From: Streptomyces graminofaciens | GTDB taxonomy: Bacteria; Actinomycetota; Actinomycetes; Streptomycetales; Streptomycetaceae | DNA length: 64,000 nucleotides | Reading direction: 5' to 3' | NCBI RefSeq assembly: GCF_030294945.1 | Contig: NZ_AP018448.1 | Span: forward strand, 5,858,001 to 5,922,000 | In this document: one piece after another, positions 1 through 9,500 of the stretch | How the letters are laid out: each line of letters starts with the position of its first letter | Position numbering within the stretch: the stretch's first letter is position 1 | The notes under the pieces: generated by a model | Database searches by the model: none | What the model was told of the DNA's origin: nothing | The model's input: the letters and a program-made list of their open reading frames with translations, nothing else | Position numbers and translations under genes: made by a program

Positions 1-1
1 C

Positions 2-1069
2 CAGCGGTGTGCGGGGCTCCCCGTCGACGGGATCATGGGTGTGCAGACCTGGGCCGCCCTGAACCGCCGGGCGGCCCACCCCGAGCCCTGTGTGTCCGAG
101 GGGGTCGCGGAGACCCCGAACGCGTCGGTGTGCGGGCACTCCAGCGCGCGTCCGACCCTGCGCCGGGGCGCGAACGGCGTCGACGTCAAGGAGGCGCAGT
201 GCCGCCTGAACCTGGCGATGGAGCCCGGGCACTACCCGCCGCTGCAGATCGACGGTGACTTCGGCGGCGGCACCGAGAACCGGGTCGTCGAGTTCCAGCT
301 GTGCGCCAACCTGACCGCGGACGGCATCATCGGGCCCAACACGTGGGCGAAACTCGTCGACTGGTCGAGCCGGAACACGTACTGCGAGCCGCCCCGCCCG
401 GCGGGCTACGCCATCGACGGCGTGGACACCGCCAAGTACCAGCACCCCGGCGGCGCCCCGATCGACTGGAACTCCCTGCGCGACGCCGGCGTCGAGTTCG
501 CGACCGTCAAGGCCACCCGTGGCCTGAATGTCACCGACGAGTACCTCGCGAGCGACCTGGACGGCGCCAGGGCGGCGGGCCTCGCCGTCGCGCCGTACCA
601 CTTCTACACCGGCACGGCCCCGGACACGGGTGCCGCCCAGGCCGACCGGTTCATCGAGGCCGTGCGCGCGACCGGTTACACCGGGCAGCGCCCCGGTGAT
701 CTGCCGCCGGTCTTCGACCTGGAGCGCACGGACGACGGCACCGCCAGTTGTCCGCCCTACGCCACGGTCGGCGATGTGACGGCCTGGCTGGACAAGGTGG
801 AGGCGGCGTTCGGCCGGAAACCGATCATCTACACCCAGAAGTCGTTCCTGGACGCCTGCATGGGGTCGACCCCCGCGTTGGCCGCGTATCCGCTCCAGTT
901 GGCCGATTACCGTACGTCGATCACCGCGCCCCCGCTGCCGAACGGCTCGAGCACCTGGCTGATGTGGCAGTACACCGCCTCCGCGCTCTTCGACGGCATC
1001 AAGGCCCCGGTCACCGCGGACGTCTTCAACGGCACCCAGGAGGACCTCGACCGGCTGGCCAACCGATAG
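2..1069 (+). CDS. Secreted GH25 lysozyme with peptidoglycan-binding repeats (5' truncated)
   Basis: The open frame enters from the left edge, so the start and any signal peptide lie outside the window. The first residues are the tail of one peptidoglycan-binding repeat (DGIMGVQTW). A second repeat follows at about residues 60-125 and ends DGIIGPNTW. The rest is a glycoside hydrolase family 25 domain opening with GVDTAKYQ and carrying the catalytic Asp/Glu of VFDLE. The family cleaves the MurNAc-GlcNAc bond of peptidoglycan outside the cell. A smaller gene at 13223-13600 carries a similar binding repeat. A strong hairpin at 1112-1139 ends the transcript. Confidence 0.88.
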   Translation, partial: QRCAGLPVDGIMGVQTWAALNRRAAHPEPCVSEGVAETPNASVCGHSSARPTLRRGANGVDVKEAQCRLNLAMEPGHYPPLQIDGDFGGGTENRVVEFQLCANLTADGIIGPNTWAKLVDWSSRNTYCEPPRPAGYAIDGVDTAKYQHPGGAPIDWNSLRDAGVEFATVKATRGLNVTDEYLASDLDGARAAGLAVAPYHFYTGTAPDTGAAQADRFIEAVRATGYTGQRPGDLPPVFDLERTDDGTASCPPYATVGDVTAWLDKVEAAFGRKPIIYTQKSFLDACMGSTPALAAYPLQLADYRTSITAPPLPNGSSTWLMWQYTASALFDGIKAPVTADVFNGTQEDLDRLANR

Positions 1070-1111
1070 CCCGCCTTTCGGGGAAACGGCGCCCGGCGCC
1101 ATCGCCGTGAT

Positions 1112-1139
1112 GGCCCGTCCGCGCTGTAGCGGACGGGCC
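1112..1139 (+). terminator. Hairpin terminator after the GH25 lysozyme gene
   Basis: A perfect 11-bp stem (GGCCCGTCCGC paired with GCGGACGGGCC) with a 6-nt loop lies 43 bp after the stop codon. No U-tract follows, as is common for Streptomyces terminators. Confidence 0.75.
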
Positions 1140-1319
1140 TCAGTCATACCGTGGACGCCGGGTTCTCGGCAGCCGCGCCGGGCTACGCCGACAGAGGCGT
1201 CGTCGGTGCGCTGGAGATGTTGTCGGCAGGCAGTTCCAGGAGTCAACTCCGGGCACTCGTACAGGGACTGTGGGATTCTGCAGCGCAGACCCTTGACGAT
1301 CGTGGAGTTGCAGGCACGA

Positions 1320-2141
1320 ATGAAGCAATGGTTGGCCAAGCGAGGCATTCAGTATCTTTTCCTCCTTTTCTCCGCAGCCCTCGGTGTGGCCGTTGCCGTC
1401 GTCTCCGTGTGGGCGGATGGGGCCACAGGAAGCGACAAGAAGGATTGGGCTTTCATAGCCGGCATCTCCGCCTTCGGCGTCGTCCTCATCACGCACTTCG
1501 AGAAACGCCTGGTGGAGAAGGGCAAGGAGCGGGCCGAGGATCGCGCCATCCGGGCAGAGGCGGACATGACTCAGCTGTACTCCACAAGGCTTCGCCCACT
1601 GAGCGACACGCTCAAAGAGCTGACCGAGCTCTACGCGACCGCAGCCCCGCTGCCTTCCTCCGTACCTTCCCAGACAGCCTCCGACCTCCGGCAGAGGCGT
1701 AAGGAAATCCTTGATCAGGTCCTGGCCGGGGCAGTCACCCTCACCGCTCCGCCGGTGGGCCCGAGCTTCATCCCTCGGGCCCGGTGCAGCTTCTATCTGT
1801 ATGACGCCACGACGGGTGGTTTCACACTGGAGGGCACGTTTCCCGGGTACCGGACTCCTCGGACGACCATCGACCCTACCGGCGCGGCGCACATGAAGAA
1901 CGAAATCCTGGGCGGAGGCGGCAAGACCTTCCGGATCGACGGCATCCAGGTGGACCACTCCTACTTGGTCCCCGCAGGTACGGGATACAAGGCGGTCATC
2001 GCCGTTCCCGTCATCCATGGGACCAAGGAGATAGGCATACTCTCGGTCGACGCACCCAGCTACTCGGACTTCATCGATCACCACGTCCCACTCATGGAGT
2101 CGCTGGCCAACATTCTCGCGGCGTCCTACGCGCTGGGGTAG
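1320..2141 (+). CDS. Membrane-anchored GAF-domain protein
   Basis: A 273-residue protein from the ATG that begins [13 protein letters not shown] lies about 13 bp upstream. Two membrane helices (about residues 10-30 and 40-57) are followed by a charged helical segment (about 60-120). The C-terminal half (about 140-273) has the pattern of a GAF ligand-binding domain: RCSFYLYD, then [20 protein letters not shown], then a final helix. GAF domains bind small molecules; the ligand cannot be read here. The next gene begins 11 bp downstream, so the two are probably co-transcribed. Codon use is less GC-biased than in neighbours, hinting at an accessory origin. Upstream start codons exist in the same frame but give no membrane-like sequence. 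Confidence 0.7.
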   Translation: MKQWLAKRGIQYLFLLFSAALGVAVAVVSVWADGATGSDKKDWAFIAGISAFGVVLITHFEKRLVEKGKERAEDRAIRAEADMTQLYSTRLRPLSDTLKELTELYATAAPLPSSVPSQTASDLRQRRKEILDQVLAGAVTLTAPPVGPSFIPRARCSFYLYDATTGGFTLEGTFPGYRTPRTTIDPTGAAHMKNEILGGGGKTFRIDGIQVDHSYLVPAGTGYKAVIAVPVIHGTKEIGILSVDAPSYSDFIDHHVPLMESLANILAASYALG

Positions 2142-2152
2142 GGAGGCTTTCG

Positions 2153-2689
2153 ATGGCGCGACTGCCCTGGTCACGCGGGCGATCCGGTGAACCTCCCATG
2201 CCCCGGTCGATGCCGCGCGTCAGCGACAGTGACTGGGCTCTGCTGAGGGCACACGAGGATGCGTACCGTGCCGCCCTCACTGAGGCACGCCGCCACGTGG
2301 AGGCCGACCTGGCCCGGCCGCGCGAGCGGATTCTGTCGCATCTGAGCGTCACCGCCGTCGCCTCGCTCGCGTTCGGCGTCGTGACCATCATCCTGTCCAC
2401 CATGGGGTTGGGATGGTGGAGCCTCGCACCGGCGGCCCTCATGCTCCCGGCCCTCGTCCTGGCCCTTCACTACTCATGGCAGCTGCTCCGCCCGGAGCCC
2501 CAGGACGACGAGCCAGAACACGAGCCGGACCCAGAACCGGAGCCGGACCCGGAGCCGGACCCAGAACCGGAGCCAGAACCAGAGCCGGAGCCGGACCCAG
2601 AACCGGAGCCGGACCCAGAACCGAGGCCAGATCCAGAACCGGGCCCGGACCCCGGGCCAGACCCTCGCGGTAGCGGCACGACCGGCTGA
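2153..2689 (+). CDS. Small membrane protein with Pro-Glu-Asp repeat tail
   Basis: A 178-residue protein preceded by GGGAGG at a good distance. Residues 20-60 form a charged helix, two membrane helices follow (about 64-82 and 87-106), and the last 65 residues are a repetitive EPEPDP tail. The tail is encoded by tandem DNA repeats between about 2515 and 2660. I do not recognise a family. The gene starts 11 bp after the GAF-domain membrane protein, so the two probably act together. The tail resembles rigid acidic spacers that cross or bind the cell wall, but which side of the membrane it faces is not clear. Confidence 0.65.
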   Translation: MARLPWSRGRSGEPPMPRSMPRVSDSDWALLRAHEDAYRAALTEARRHVEADLARPRERILSHLSVTAVASLAFGVVTIILSTMGLGWWSLAPAALMLPALVLALHYSWQLLRPEPQDDEPEHEPDPEPEPDPEPDPEPEPEPEPEPDPEPEPDPEPRPDPEPGPDPGPDPRGSGTTG

Positions 2690-2902
2690 CGGTCCCGCCG
2701 ATCAAGCCACGCCCTCTACTCGGCGGACGGCTGCGGCGACGCCTCCGTCGGGTGAGGGCCGCAATTCGACGCGCGGGCCCACAAGCAACGGACCGCCCAG
2801 GCCCGACCGGAAACCCGGCGGCGTGAGGGACCCCGCCCCCGCGTACCCGGACATGCACGAGATGCGCGTCGCCCGAACGCGGGGCGAAAGCGGGACGCGC
2901 TT

Positions 2903-4246
2903 TCACACCCTCGACCGCCCCGCGCGCCCGGCCCGTTCGACCAGCAGCCACCCCACGAGCGTCATCGCCACGGCCGCCGGCGCGGTCACCCGCACGGCGA
3001 TCAGCAGAGCCGTACGCCCCTCCAGCAGCCCGCCGAAACCGACCATCGACAGCCCGAGCACACCGAACAGGCAGAGGGTGACACCGAGAGCGGCTGCAGG
3101 CCCCGAATGCGCCGCTGAACTGGCCGGACGCCGATGCGCGGCAGGCCGTTCGAACCCCCGGAAGGCGGCCACGAGTACGGCGGTGAGCACGGCCGCGCAC
3201 ACGATCCGCAGCGGCAGTTGGACCCACCAGCCCGCCGACGCGGGCACCGGCAGCGGGATGTCGAAGGCGAGCAGCACGCCGTACACCCCGAGCATGGCCG
3301 AAAGATGCCATAGAAACGCCGTCATCGAGACACCGTTGGCCGCCACGACCGCCCGCCACACCTTGGGCCGCTCCAGCCATCGCGCGACCGGCCCGCGCAC
3401 CCACTCCACCGCGCCGACCAGCCACATCCCGTGGCACAGCAGCGCGAAGGTCGGCGGCGCCATGTTCGACACCTTCTCGCCGGGCATCCCGACCATCGAC
3501 AGCGGATACGGCCCGTACGCCACCAGCAGCGCGGCCCCCGCGAGCCCGGCCCCCGCGAGGAGGTACGGCCGGGTCAACCGCCCGTCGGCACGCAGGAACC
3601 CGAGCTGATGGATCGCGAGCCAGACGAAGGCGAAGTTGAGGAACTCCACGAAGGGCACATCGAGCGCGAAGCGGAGGAGATCGACGGCGGCGGCCGCCGC
3701 GACGAGCCCGCCGAACGCGCCCCACCCGTACCTTTCGTGCAGCCTGAGCAGCGGCGGAGTGAAGGCGACCATCGCGAGATAGATCCCGATGAACCACAGC
3801 GGCTGCGCCACGAGCCGCAGCGCCACGTCGAGCAACCCGCCGCCCGCGCCGAGGAGTTGCAGCAGCAGTGCGGCGGCACCCCACACCCCGATGAACACCA
3901 TGGTGGGCCGCAGCAGCCGCTGGAGCCGGGCGCGGAGGAAGGCCGGGTAGAGGGCGTGGCCGTCGCCGGACTTCCGGCTGAGCGACCGATACGACAGGGC
4001 GTGCGAGAAACCGCCGACGAAGAAGAACACCGGCATGATCTGCAGCGCCCAGGTGAGGATCTGCAACCCCGGCTCGACGGCGAGGAGATTGCCCACCTCG
4101 ACCTTTCCGTCACCGCCGGTCGTCACGGCGGCCATCAGCCAGTGGCCGAGGACGACGGTGCCGAGGGAGGCGACCCGGAGCAGGTCGACATACCGGTCAC
4201 GGGTGGACGGGGTGGCGGCGGCGAGGTCGCTCACGCTTGCGGTCAT
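2903..4246 (-). CDS. Acyltransferase 3 family membrane protein
   Basis: A 447-residue protein with about ten membrane helices. The N-terminal RYVDLLRVASLGTVVLGHW segment is the typical opening of acyltransferase family 3, which includes the conserved Arg and His thought to take part in acyl transfer. VFFFVGGFSH and the QPLWFIGIYL segment also fit. Such enzymes O-acylate cell-surface glycans or secondary metabolites; the substrate cannot be read from sequence. It lies 83 bp downstream of ispE on the same strand and may be read through from that operon, but its role is unrelated. Confidence 0.85.
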   Translation of the reverse strand: MTASVSDLAAATPSTRDRYVDLLRVASLGTVVLGHWLMAAVTTGGDGKVEVGNLLAVEPGLQILTWALQIMPVFFFVGGFSHALSYRSLSRKSGDGHALYPAFLRARLQRLLRPTMVFIGVWGAAALLLQLLGAGGGLLDVALRLVAQPLWFIGIYLAMVAFTPPLLRLHERYGWGAFGGLVAAAAAVDLLRFALDVPFVEFLNFAFVWLAIHQLGFLRADGRLTRPYLLAGAGLAGAALLVAYGPYPLSMVGMPGEKVSNMAPPTFALLCHGMWLVGAVEWVRGPVARWLERPKVWRAVVAANGVSMTAFLWHLSAMLGVYGVLLAFDIPLPVPASAGWWVQLPLRIVCAAVLTAVLVAAFRGFERPAAHRRPASSAAHSGPAAALGVTLCLFGVLGLSMVGFGGLLEGRTALLIAVRVTAPAAVAMTLVGWLLVERAGRAGRSRV

Positions 4247-4329
4247 GGGAGTACGGTCGCGCCGACAGCGGGCCTGCCGTCAGCGCGCACGTACTCAACC
4301 CATGTCTGAGTACCCGGGGTTCGCGGGCC

Positions 4330-5232
4330 TCACGAGACGACGGTCGCCCCCGGCGCGGGTGAGGCGGCCACGCGGGCCGCCCGGCAGGTCCCGGAGGCGA
4401 GGAGTCCCTCGGCGACCGTGTGCGCCGACTCCGCGTCCCCGGTCAGGAAGGCCGTGGTCGGCCCCGACCCGGAGACGAGCGCGGCGAGCGCACCCGCGGC
4501 GCGGCCCGCGGCGAGGGTGTCGGTGAGCTCGGGGAACAGGGAGAGGGCGGCGGGCTGAAGCCCGTTGGAGTCCGGGAGGAGGCTCGCGAGGCCGTCCACG
4601 TCCCCCTTGGCGAGGGCGTCGAGGAGTCGCTGGGAGGCGACGGGCTCGGGCACGTCGGTGTGCGCGTTGAGCCGGTCGAACTCCCGGTAGACCGCGGGCG
4701 TGGAGAGCCCGCCGTCGGCGACGGCGAAGACCCAGTGGAACTCCCCGCCGACATCGAGCACGCGGAGCTGCTCGCCCCGTCCCGTGCCGAGGGCGGCCCC
4801 GCCCACCAGGCTGAACGGCACATCACTGCCCAACTCGGCGCAGATGTCGAGGAGTTCCTCGCGGGAGGCGTCCGTGCCCCAGAGCGCGTCGCAGGCGAGC
4901 AGGGCGCCGGCCGCGTCCGCGCTGCCGCCGGCCATGCCGCCGGCGACGGGGATGTCCTTGGCGATGTGGAGATGGACGTCCGGTTCGATCCCGTGCCGCG
5001 CGGCCAGCGCGATCGCGGCCCGGGCGGCGAGGTTCGTCCGGTCCAGGGGCACCTGACCCGCACCCGGCCCCTCGCAGGTGACGGTCAGTTCCCCGGCCGG
5101 GGTCGCGGTGACCTCGTCGTACAGGCCCACGGCGAGGAAGACGTTGGCCAGGTCGTGGAAGCCGTCGGGGCGGGCGGCGCCGACCGCGAGCTGGACGTTG
5201 ACCTTGGCGGGGACGCGGACGGTGACGCTCAC
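4330..5232 (-). CDS. ispE: 4-diphosphocytidyl-2-C-methyl-D-erythritol kinase
   Basis: A 300-residue GHMP kinase that phosphorylates CDP-methylerythritol in the MEP route to isoprenoid precursors. It opens [15 protein letters not shown], with the substrate-binding Lys of the family, and has the GHMP ATP-binding loop [17 protein letters not shown] near residue 100 plus a C-terminal SGSGPT motif. The GTG start overlaps the stop of rsmA by 4 bp (GTGA), which fixes the start and indicates translational coupling. The rsmA-ispE order is conserved in actinobacteria. Confidence 0.96.
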   Translation of the reverse strand: MSVTVRVPAKVNVQLAVGAARPDGFHDLANVFLAVGLYDEVTATPAGELTVTCEGPGAGQVPLDRTNLAARAAIALAARHGIEPDVHLHIAKDIPVAGGMAGGSADAAGALLACDALWGTDASREELLDICAELGSDVPFSLVGGAALGTGRGEQLRVLDVGGEFHWVFAVADGGLSTPAVYREFDRLNAHTDVPEPVASQRLLDALAKGDVDGLASLLPDSNGLQPAALSLFPELTDTLAAGRAAGALAALVSGSGPTTAFLTGDAESAHTVAEGLLASGTCRAARVAASPAPGATVVS

Positions 5233-6182
5233 GAGCGGGTGGGCTCCTTCGGGGGTTCGGGGGATGTCCCCCGAGAAGGTACCGCCTCGGCGATGGCGGC
5301 GAACTCCTCGACGGTGAGGGCCTCGCCGCGGGCCTGCGGGGAGACGCCCGCGGCGACGAGGGCGGCCTCGGCGGCGGCCGCCGATCCCGCCCACCCGGCG
5401 AGGGCGGCGCGCAGGGTCTTGCGCCGCTGGGCGAAGGCGGCGTCGACGACGGCGAAGACCTCGGCCCTGGTGGCGGTGGTCTTGACCGGCTCGGTACGGC
5501 GCACGAGCGAGACGAGCCCGCTGTCGACGTTGGGCGCGGGCCAGAAGACGGTGCGGCCGATGGCGCCGGCGCGCTTGACCTCGGCGTACCAGTTCGCCTT
5601 GACCGACGGCACGCCGTACACCTTCGAACCGGGTCCGGCGGCGAGCCGGTCGGCGACCTCCGCCTGGACCATCACCAGCGTGCGCTCGATGCTCGGGAAG
5701 TGGTCGAGCATGTGGAGGAGGACGGGGACGGCGACGTTGTACGGGAGGTTGGCGACGAGGGCGGTCGGGGCCGGGCCGGGGAGTTCCGTGATGTGCATGG
5801 CGTCGGAGTGCACGAGGGCGAAGCGGTCGGCGCGGTCGGGCATACGGGCGCCGATGGTGGCCGGGAGGGCGGCGGCGAGGGTGTCGTCGATCTCCACGGC
5901 GGTGACCCTGTCCGCCACCTCCAGCAGGGCGAGGGTGAGGGAGCCGAGCCCCGGGCCGACCTCGACGACCACGTCGTCCGGGCGAACGTCGGCGGTCCGT
6001 ACGATCCGCCTGACCGTGTTCGCGTCGATGACGAAGTTCTGGCCACGCTGCTTGGTGGGGCGCACGCCGAGCGCTGCCGCGAGTTCACGGACGTCGGCGG
6101 GCCCCAGAAGGGCGTCGGAGGAGGGGCTTGGGGAGGGGCTTGGGGAGGGGCTTGGGGAGGGGCTTGGGGAGGGGCTGCTCAC
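5229..6182 (-). CDS. rsmA: 16S rRNA (adenine1518-N6/adenine1519-N6)-dimethyltransferase
   Basis: A 317-residue KsgA/RsmA enzyme that dimethylates two adjacent adenines near the 3' end of 16S rRNA. Visible motifs are [10 protein letters not shown] at the N-terminus, the SAM-binding loop [11 protein letters not shown] and the catalytic NLPYN. The likely GTG start gives an unusual N-terminus of about nine Ser-Pro dipeptides before the conserved domain; a 12-bp tandem repeat encodes it. Upstream starts would run into an intergenic palindrome, so I reject them. The stop overlaps ispE. Confidence 0.95.
   Translation of the reverse strand: MSSPSPSPSPSPSPSPSPSPSSDALLGPADVRELAAALGVRPTKQRGQNFVIDANTVRRIVRTADVRPDDVVVEVGPGLGSLTLALLEVADRVTAVEIDDTLAAALPATIGARMPDRADRFALVHSDAMHITELPGPAPTALVANLPYNVAVPVLLHMLDHFPSIERTLVMVQAEVADRLAAGPGSKVYGVPSVKANWYAEVKRAGAIGRTVFWPAPNVDSGLVSLVRRTEPVKTTATRAEVFAVVDAAFAQRRKTLRAALAGWAGSAAAAEAALVAAGVSPQARGEALTVEEFAAIAEAVPSRGTSPEPPKEPTRS
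6121..6176 (-). repeat. 12-bp tandem repeat coding for a Ser-Pro tract in RsmA
   Basis: Nearly five copies of GAGGGGCTTGGG (plus strand) lie at the 5' end of rsmA. Twelve is a multiple of three, so the repeats keep the frame and encode Ser-Pro-Ser-Pro per unit. Copy number can change without breaking the gene. Confidence 0.85.
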
Positions 6183-6257
6183 GGGACCAGGGTACGGGGG
6201 CGGGGGAGAGCTCCGGTGGCTCGGGTGCGTCGCCGAGTGCGGGTGGGTGGGGCCTGG

Positions 6258-6330
6258 TCGCGCAGTTCCCCGCGCCCTTGGAAGCCGGGGCCGCGCCCCG
6301 CGCTTTTCAAGGGCGCGGGGAACTGCGCGA
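6258..6330. repeat. Dispersed intergenic palindrome, copy 1
   Basis: A perfect 23-bp inverted repeat (6258-6280 with 6308-6330) with core GCGCAGTTCCCCGCGCCC and a 27-nt loop, between the RpfB-like gene and rsmA. Related sequence occurs near 9501-9550 and 20150-20223. From memory, this palindrome is very common between genes in Streptomyces genomes. It may act as a terminator or RNA-processing element. Confidence 0.8.
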
Positions 6331-6422
6331 GCAACCACGACGAACCCGCACCCGCCGACGTCCCCAGGCCACCCGAGCTCGTAGGCACCCCACACCTCGT
6401 AGGCACCCCCACCCGAGGCCCC

Positions 6423-7775
6423 TCAGTCGTGCAGCCGCCTTCCGCAGTGCGGCCAAGGGCTCGCCCCCCGCTGCGCATACAGCTTCTTCGCGCGGAACGT
6501 CTGTTCCGCGGCCGGCGCGTCCTGGGGCCGCCCCCTCCCGCCGAGGCTCTGCCAGGTCTGGGTGTCGAACTGGTAGAGCCCGCCGTACGTCCCGGAGGGA
6601 TCCGTCGCGTTCGCCCGGCCCCCCGACTCGCAGGCAGCCAGCCCCGACCAGTTCAACCCGTCCGCCCCGGCCACCGACGTCGGCATCGCCTTCGTCCCCA
6701 CCTTCACCACCTGCTCCCGAGGCTCCCGCACCACCTCGGTCCGGATGCGCCGCGGCTTCTGCTTCACCCCGTTGACGGTCCGCAGCGCGTACGTGATCCT
6801 CCGCACCCCGTTCCGCCCGGCCTGCTCCACGACCTCCGTGCCCTTGAACAGCGAGGGATCGTCCTCCCGCCGCACCTCGAACGGAATCGGCTCCTCCAGC
6901 ACCTCGCGCGATCCGACCACCCGCAGCACGGTCACCGTCTGCCCGTCCCGGGGAAAGCCCGCCCGGTCCACGGAGGTCGTGTCCTGCCCACGCAGGGTGA
7001 CCCCGGCCTGCTCCACGGCCTCACCCACGGTCGCCGCGTTCGTCCGGATCGTCCGCGCCCGCCCGTCCGCCATGACCGTGACGGTCCGCTCGGTACGGAC
7101 GTCCAGCTCCAGCCCGTCCCGCCCGATCCGCCGGGAGCGGGAGGTCGACACATACGCGCCCTCCGCACGCACCCCGAGCTGGTGCAGCGCCCCGTCCACC
7201 GTCCCGGCCGTCGTCCACACCTGGCGCCGATGGCCGTCGAGGGTGAGGTACACGGGACGGCCGTAGCGGACGGCGACCTCGTCGCCGCTGGCGAGGGCGG
7301 TGCCGGGGGCGGGTGCCACGACGTCATGGGCGCCGAAGGCAACGCCCTCGTCGGCGAGGAGTTCGCTCACGTCGTCGGCGAAGGTGTGCAGCGTGCGCGG
7401 CCTGCCGTCGACGATCAGCTCGATCGCCTTGTCCTTCGCCACGAACGCGGAGGTCCCGCCCGCGAGGAACGCCACGACCAGGGCCTGCGGCACCAGCCGT
7501 CGCAGGGCGGTGGGCCGCTCGGCGGCGGCCCGTCTGCGCCGCCCGGCCGCCCGGCGGCCACCACCTCTGCCGTTCTGCTCGGGGAGGACGGCGCTCTCGT
7601 AGGCGGGCCGGTACGTGTCCTCGTACGTGCCCTCGTGGCCTCTGGACGCCCCGGTCGTCACCCCGTAGGGCAGCGTCTCGGCGCTGTGCGGACTCCTGTG
7701 CGGTTCCTCCCCGCCGTAGACCTGCTGCACATCGGGGCCAAAAGCCTCGTACTGCGAAGACTGCACGTTGCTCAC
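6423..7775 (-). CDS. RpfB-type resuscitation-promoting factor (cell-wall lytic transglycosylase)
   Basis: A 450-residue protein with a basic cytoplasmic N-terminus, one membrane anchor (ALVVAFLAGGTSAFVA), three DUF348 repeats (each beginning near a TLxxxADDV or similar segment), a G5-like domain and a C-terminal Rpf lysozyme-like domain. The last contains the catalytic Glu of ACESGG and the GLYQFDTQTW segment. Rpf enzymes cleave peptidoglycan and help dormant cells or spores resume growth. The GTG start at 7775 has GGAG 9 bp upstream; the longer frame to 7877 would swallow a palindromic regulatory site. The tatD-rpfB-rsmA-ispE order is an actinobacterial hallmark. Confidence 0.92.
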   Translation of the reverse strand: MSNVQSSQYEAFGPDVQQVYGGEEPHRSPHSAETLPYGVTTGASRGHEGTYEDTYRPAYESAVLPEQNGRGGGRRAAGRRRRAAAERPTALRRLVPQALVVAFLAGGTSAFVAKDKAIELIVDGRPRTLHTFADDVSELLADEGVAFGAHDVVAPAPGTALASGDEVAVRYGRPVYLTLDGHRRQVWTTAGTVDGALHQLGVRAEGAYVSTSRSRRIGRDGLELDVRTERTVTVMADGRARTIRTNAATVGEAVEQAGVTLRGQDTTSVDRAGFPRDGQTVTVLRVVGSREVLEEPIPFEVRREDDPSLFKGTEVVEQAGRNGVRRITYALRTVNGVKQKPRRIRTEVVREPREQVVKVGTKAMPTSVAGADGLNWSGLAACESGGRANATDPSGTYGGLYQFDTQTWQSLGGRGRPQDAPAAEQTFRAKKLYAQRGASPWPHCGRRLHD

Positions 7776-7858
7776 GACGACACGCTCCAGGGGGATCCGG
7801 GTCGGGCGACGTGAACCTAGCGGACGGTCGTCACCCTCCCAAGCAACGTGGTCACCCT

Positions 7859-7870
7859 GTGTCGCGACAC
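7859..7870. promoter_or_regulatory. Candidate Crp site upstream of the RpfB-like gene
   Basis: GTGTCGCGACAC is a perfect 12-bp palindrome of the form GTG-N6-CAC, the core recognised by actinobacterial Crp. It lies about 85 bp upstream of the chosen start. The match is seen; binding is inferred. Confidence 0.4.
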
Positions 7871-7934
7871 GGGCCACTGATCATCTTTTTGCGCCCCTCG
7901 AACGGCGCAGTGGAGACGACCCGGCCGTGACCCC

Positions 7935-8834
7935 TCAGTAATCGAACGCCCTCGCCGTGTTCGCCGCGATCGCCGTCGCCAGCGCGTCTTCGTCGAGGCC
8001 CCGTACGGCCGCCATCGCGCGGACCGTGACCGGAATGAGATAGGGGGCGTTGGGCCGTCCGCGGTACGGCGCCGGCGTCAGGAACGGCGCGTCGGTCTCG
8101 ACGAGCACGAGTTCGAGCGGGGCCACGGCGAGCGCGTCCCGCAGATGCTGGGCGTTCTTGAAGGTGACGTTGCCGGCGAAGGACATGAAGTACCCGTTCG
8201 CCGCGCACACCTTGGCCATCTCCGCGTCCCCGGAGTAGCAGTGGAAGACCGTCCGCTCGGGGGCGCCCTCCTCCTCCAGCACCCTCAGCACGTCCTCGTG
8301 GGCGTCACGGTCGTGGATGACCAGCGCCTTGCCGTGCCGCTTGGCGATCTCGATGTGCGCGCGGAAGGACCGCTCCTGGGCGGCCTTGCCCTCGGGCCCC
8401 GTACGGAAGTAGTCGAGCCCGGTCTCGCCGACGCCCTTGACCTGCGGCAGCGCGGCCAGCCGGTCGATCTCGGCGAGGGCCTCGTCCAGCGCGGCGTCGC
8501 CGCCCGGCTCGCGCGCGCCCTGCCGGGACCAGCCGTCCGGGTCGCCGTGCACGATGCGCGGGGCCTCGTTGGGGTGCAGCGCGACGGTCGCGTGGACGGC
8601 GTCGTACGCGGCGGCCGTCTCGGCGGCCCACCGGGAGCCCTTGAGGTCGCAGCCGACCTGCACAACCGTCGCCACCCCGACGGAGGCCGCTTTGGCGAGC
8701 CCCTCCGCCACCGTGCCGGACTGCATGTCGAGGTGGGTGTGCGAGTCGGCGACGGGCACGCGGAGGGGTTCGGGCGGCGGGGGCGCGGCGTTCTTGTCGG
8801 TGGCGCTCTTACCGCTCTGGTCGTTCGAAGGCAT
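7935..8834 (-). CDS. tatD: TatD family metal-dependent hydrolase (DNase)
   Basis: A 299-residue TIM-barrel hydrolase. Metal ligands of the family are visible: DSHTHLD, the Glu of GETGLDY, the His of VIHDRDAH, the His of FHCYSGD and the Asp of ETDAPFL. TatD proteins act as 3'-5' exonucleases or general amidohydrolases in the cytoplasm. The first 25 residues are a variable linker, so a shorter start is possible. It lies upstream of the RpfB-like gene in the conserved tatD-rpfB-rsmA-ispE order, with 159 bp between. Confidence 0.93.
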   Translation of the reverse strand: MPSNDQSGKSATDKNAAPPPPEPLRVPVADSHTHLDMQSGTVAEGLAKAASVGVATVVQVGCDLKGSRWAAETAAAYDAVHATVALHPNEAPRIVHGDPDGWSRQGAREPGGDAALDEALAEIDRLAALPQVKGVGETGLDYFRTGPEGKAAQERSFRAHIEIAKRHGKALVIHDRDAHEDVLRVLEEEGAPERTVFHCYSGDAEMAKVCAANGYFMSFAGNVTFKNAQHLRDALAVAPLELVLVETDAPFLTPAPYRGRPNAPYLIPVTVRAMAAVRGLDEDALATAIAANTARAFDY

Positions 8835-8881
8835 GCCCCGATCCTACGAACGGGGCATGCCGTCACGACCGGCGGAGGTGC

Positions 8882-9298
8882 TCAGCTCGCCTTGCGGTGG
8901 AACGGGTGGAGGAGGTCGGACAGGTGCCAGTGGTGGTGCTCCTTGGGCACCTGGGCCGTGTCGGTCTCGGCACCGGCCTCGGTCCCGGCCACGCGCGGCT
9001 TGGGTACGGGGCGCGGCCGGGCGGCGGCCTCACGCACATGCGACACCTGTCCCGCCCGCATGATGCGCACGACATGGCCGTCGCAGTTCTCGCAGGTCGG
9101 CCGGGAAAGCGGGGACGGCACGACATGGCCCTCGGCCACGTACATCACGAAGTCGCGCCCCTGGGCGTCGTTGTGGTGCTCTATCTCGTACGACTGCTCC
9201 CAGCCGTGCCCGCAGCGCATGCAGGCGAAGGAATACGACTCGTGGACGACGGCGGTGGCGGTTTCCCGGAGTACGGCCCGCTCTGCGATCTCGGTCAT
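8882..9298 (-). CDS. Conserved zinc-ribbon-like protein
   Basis: A 138-residue protein starting MTEIAERAV with AGGAG upstream. Two Cys pairs, CMRCG near residue 26 and CENC near residue 70, suggest a single zinc ribbon. A His-rich C-terminus (HHHWHLSDLLHPFHRK) could also bind metal. I know of no assigned function; it looks like an actinobacterial conserved hypothetical protein. It lies 47 bp upstream of tatD on the same strand. Confidence 0.75.
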   Translation of the reverse strand: MTEIAERAVLRETATAVVHESYSFACMRCGHGWEQSYEIEHHNDAQGRDFVMYVAEGHVVPSPLSRPTCENCDGHVVRIMRAGQVSHVREAAARPRPVPKPRVAGTEAGAETDTAQVPKEHHHWHLSDLLHPFHRKAS

Positions 9299-9500
9299 CC
9301 CAGCTCCTCTTGTCCGCTGGACGAGGACGACTGCGCCCTCATCACCCAGTGGACGCCTCTCGGGAGGCGAGCGCACGCGACCTGCCGACTGTTGAAGCCG
9401 ATTTGGAATTCCCTTGTGGGAAGCCCTCATATACGAGGTCCGGCCTTTGCCTTTCTCGGTTTTGCTTTACCACGCCATGGGGCGCATTGAGCGGCAATAG

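Noticed and set aside
6183..6395. Longer N-terminus of RsmA
   Set aside because: It would be translated from the intergenic palindrome and gives low-complexity sequence unlike the family.
7776..7934. ydaO (c-di-AMP) riboswitch before the RpfB-like gene
   Set aside because: Known for another Streptomyces rpf gene, but the conserved internal motifs are not visible and the region is only 159 bp.
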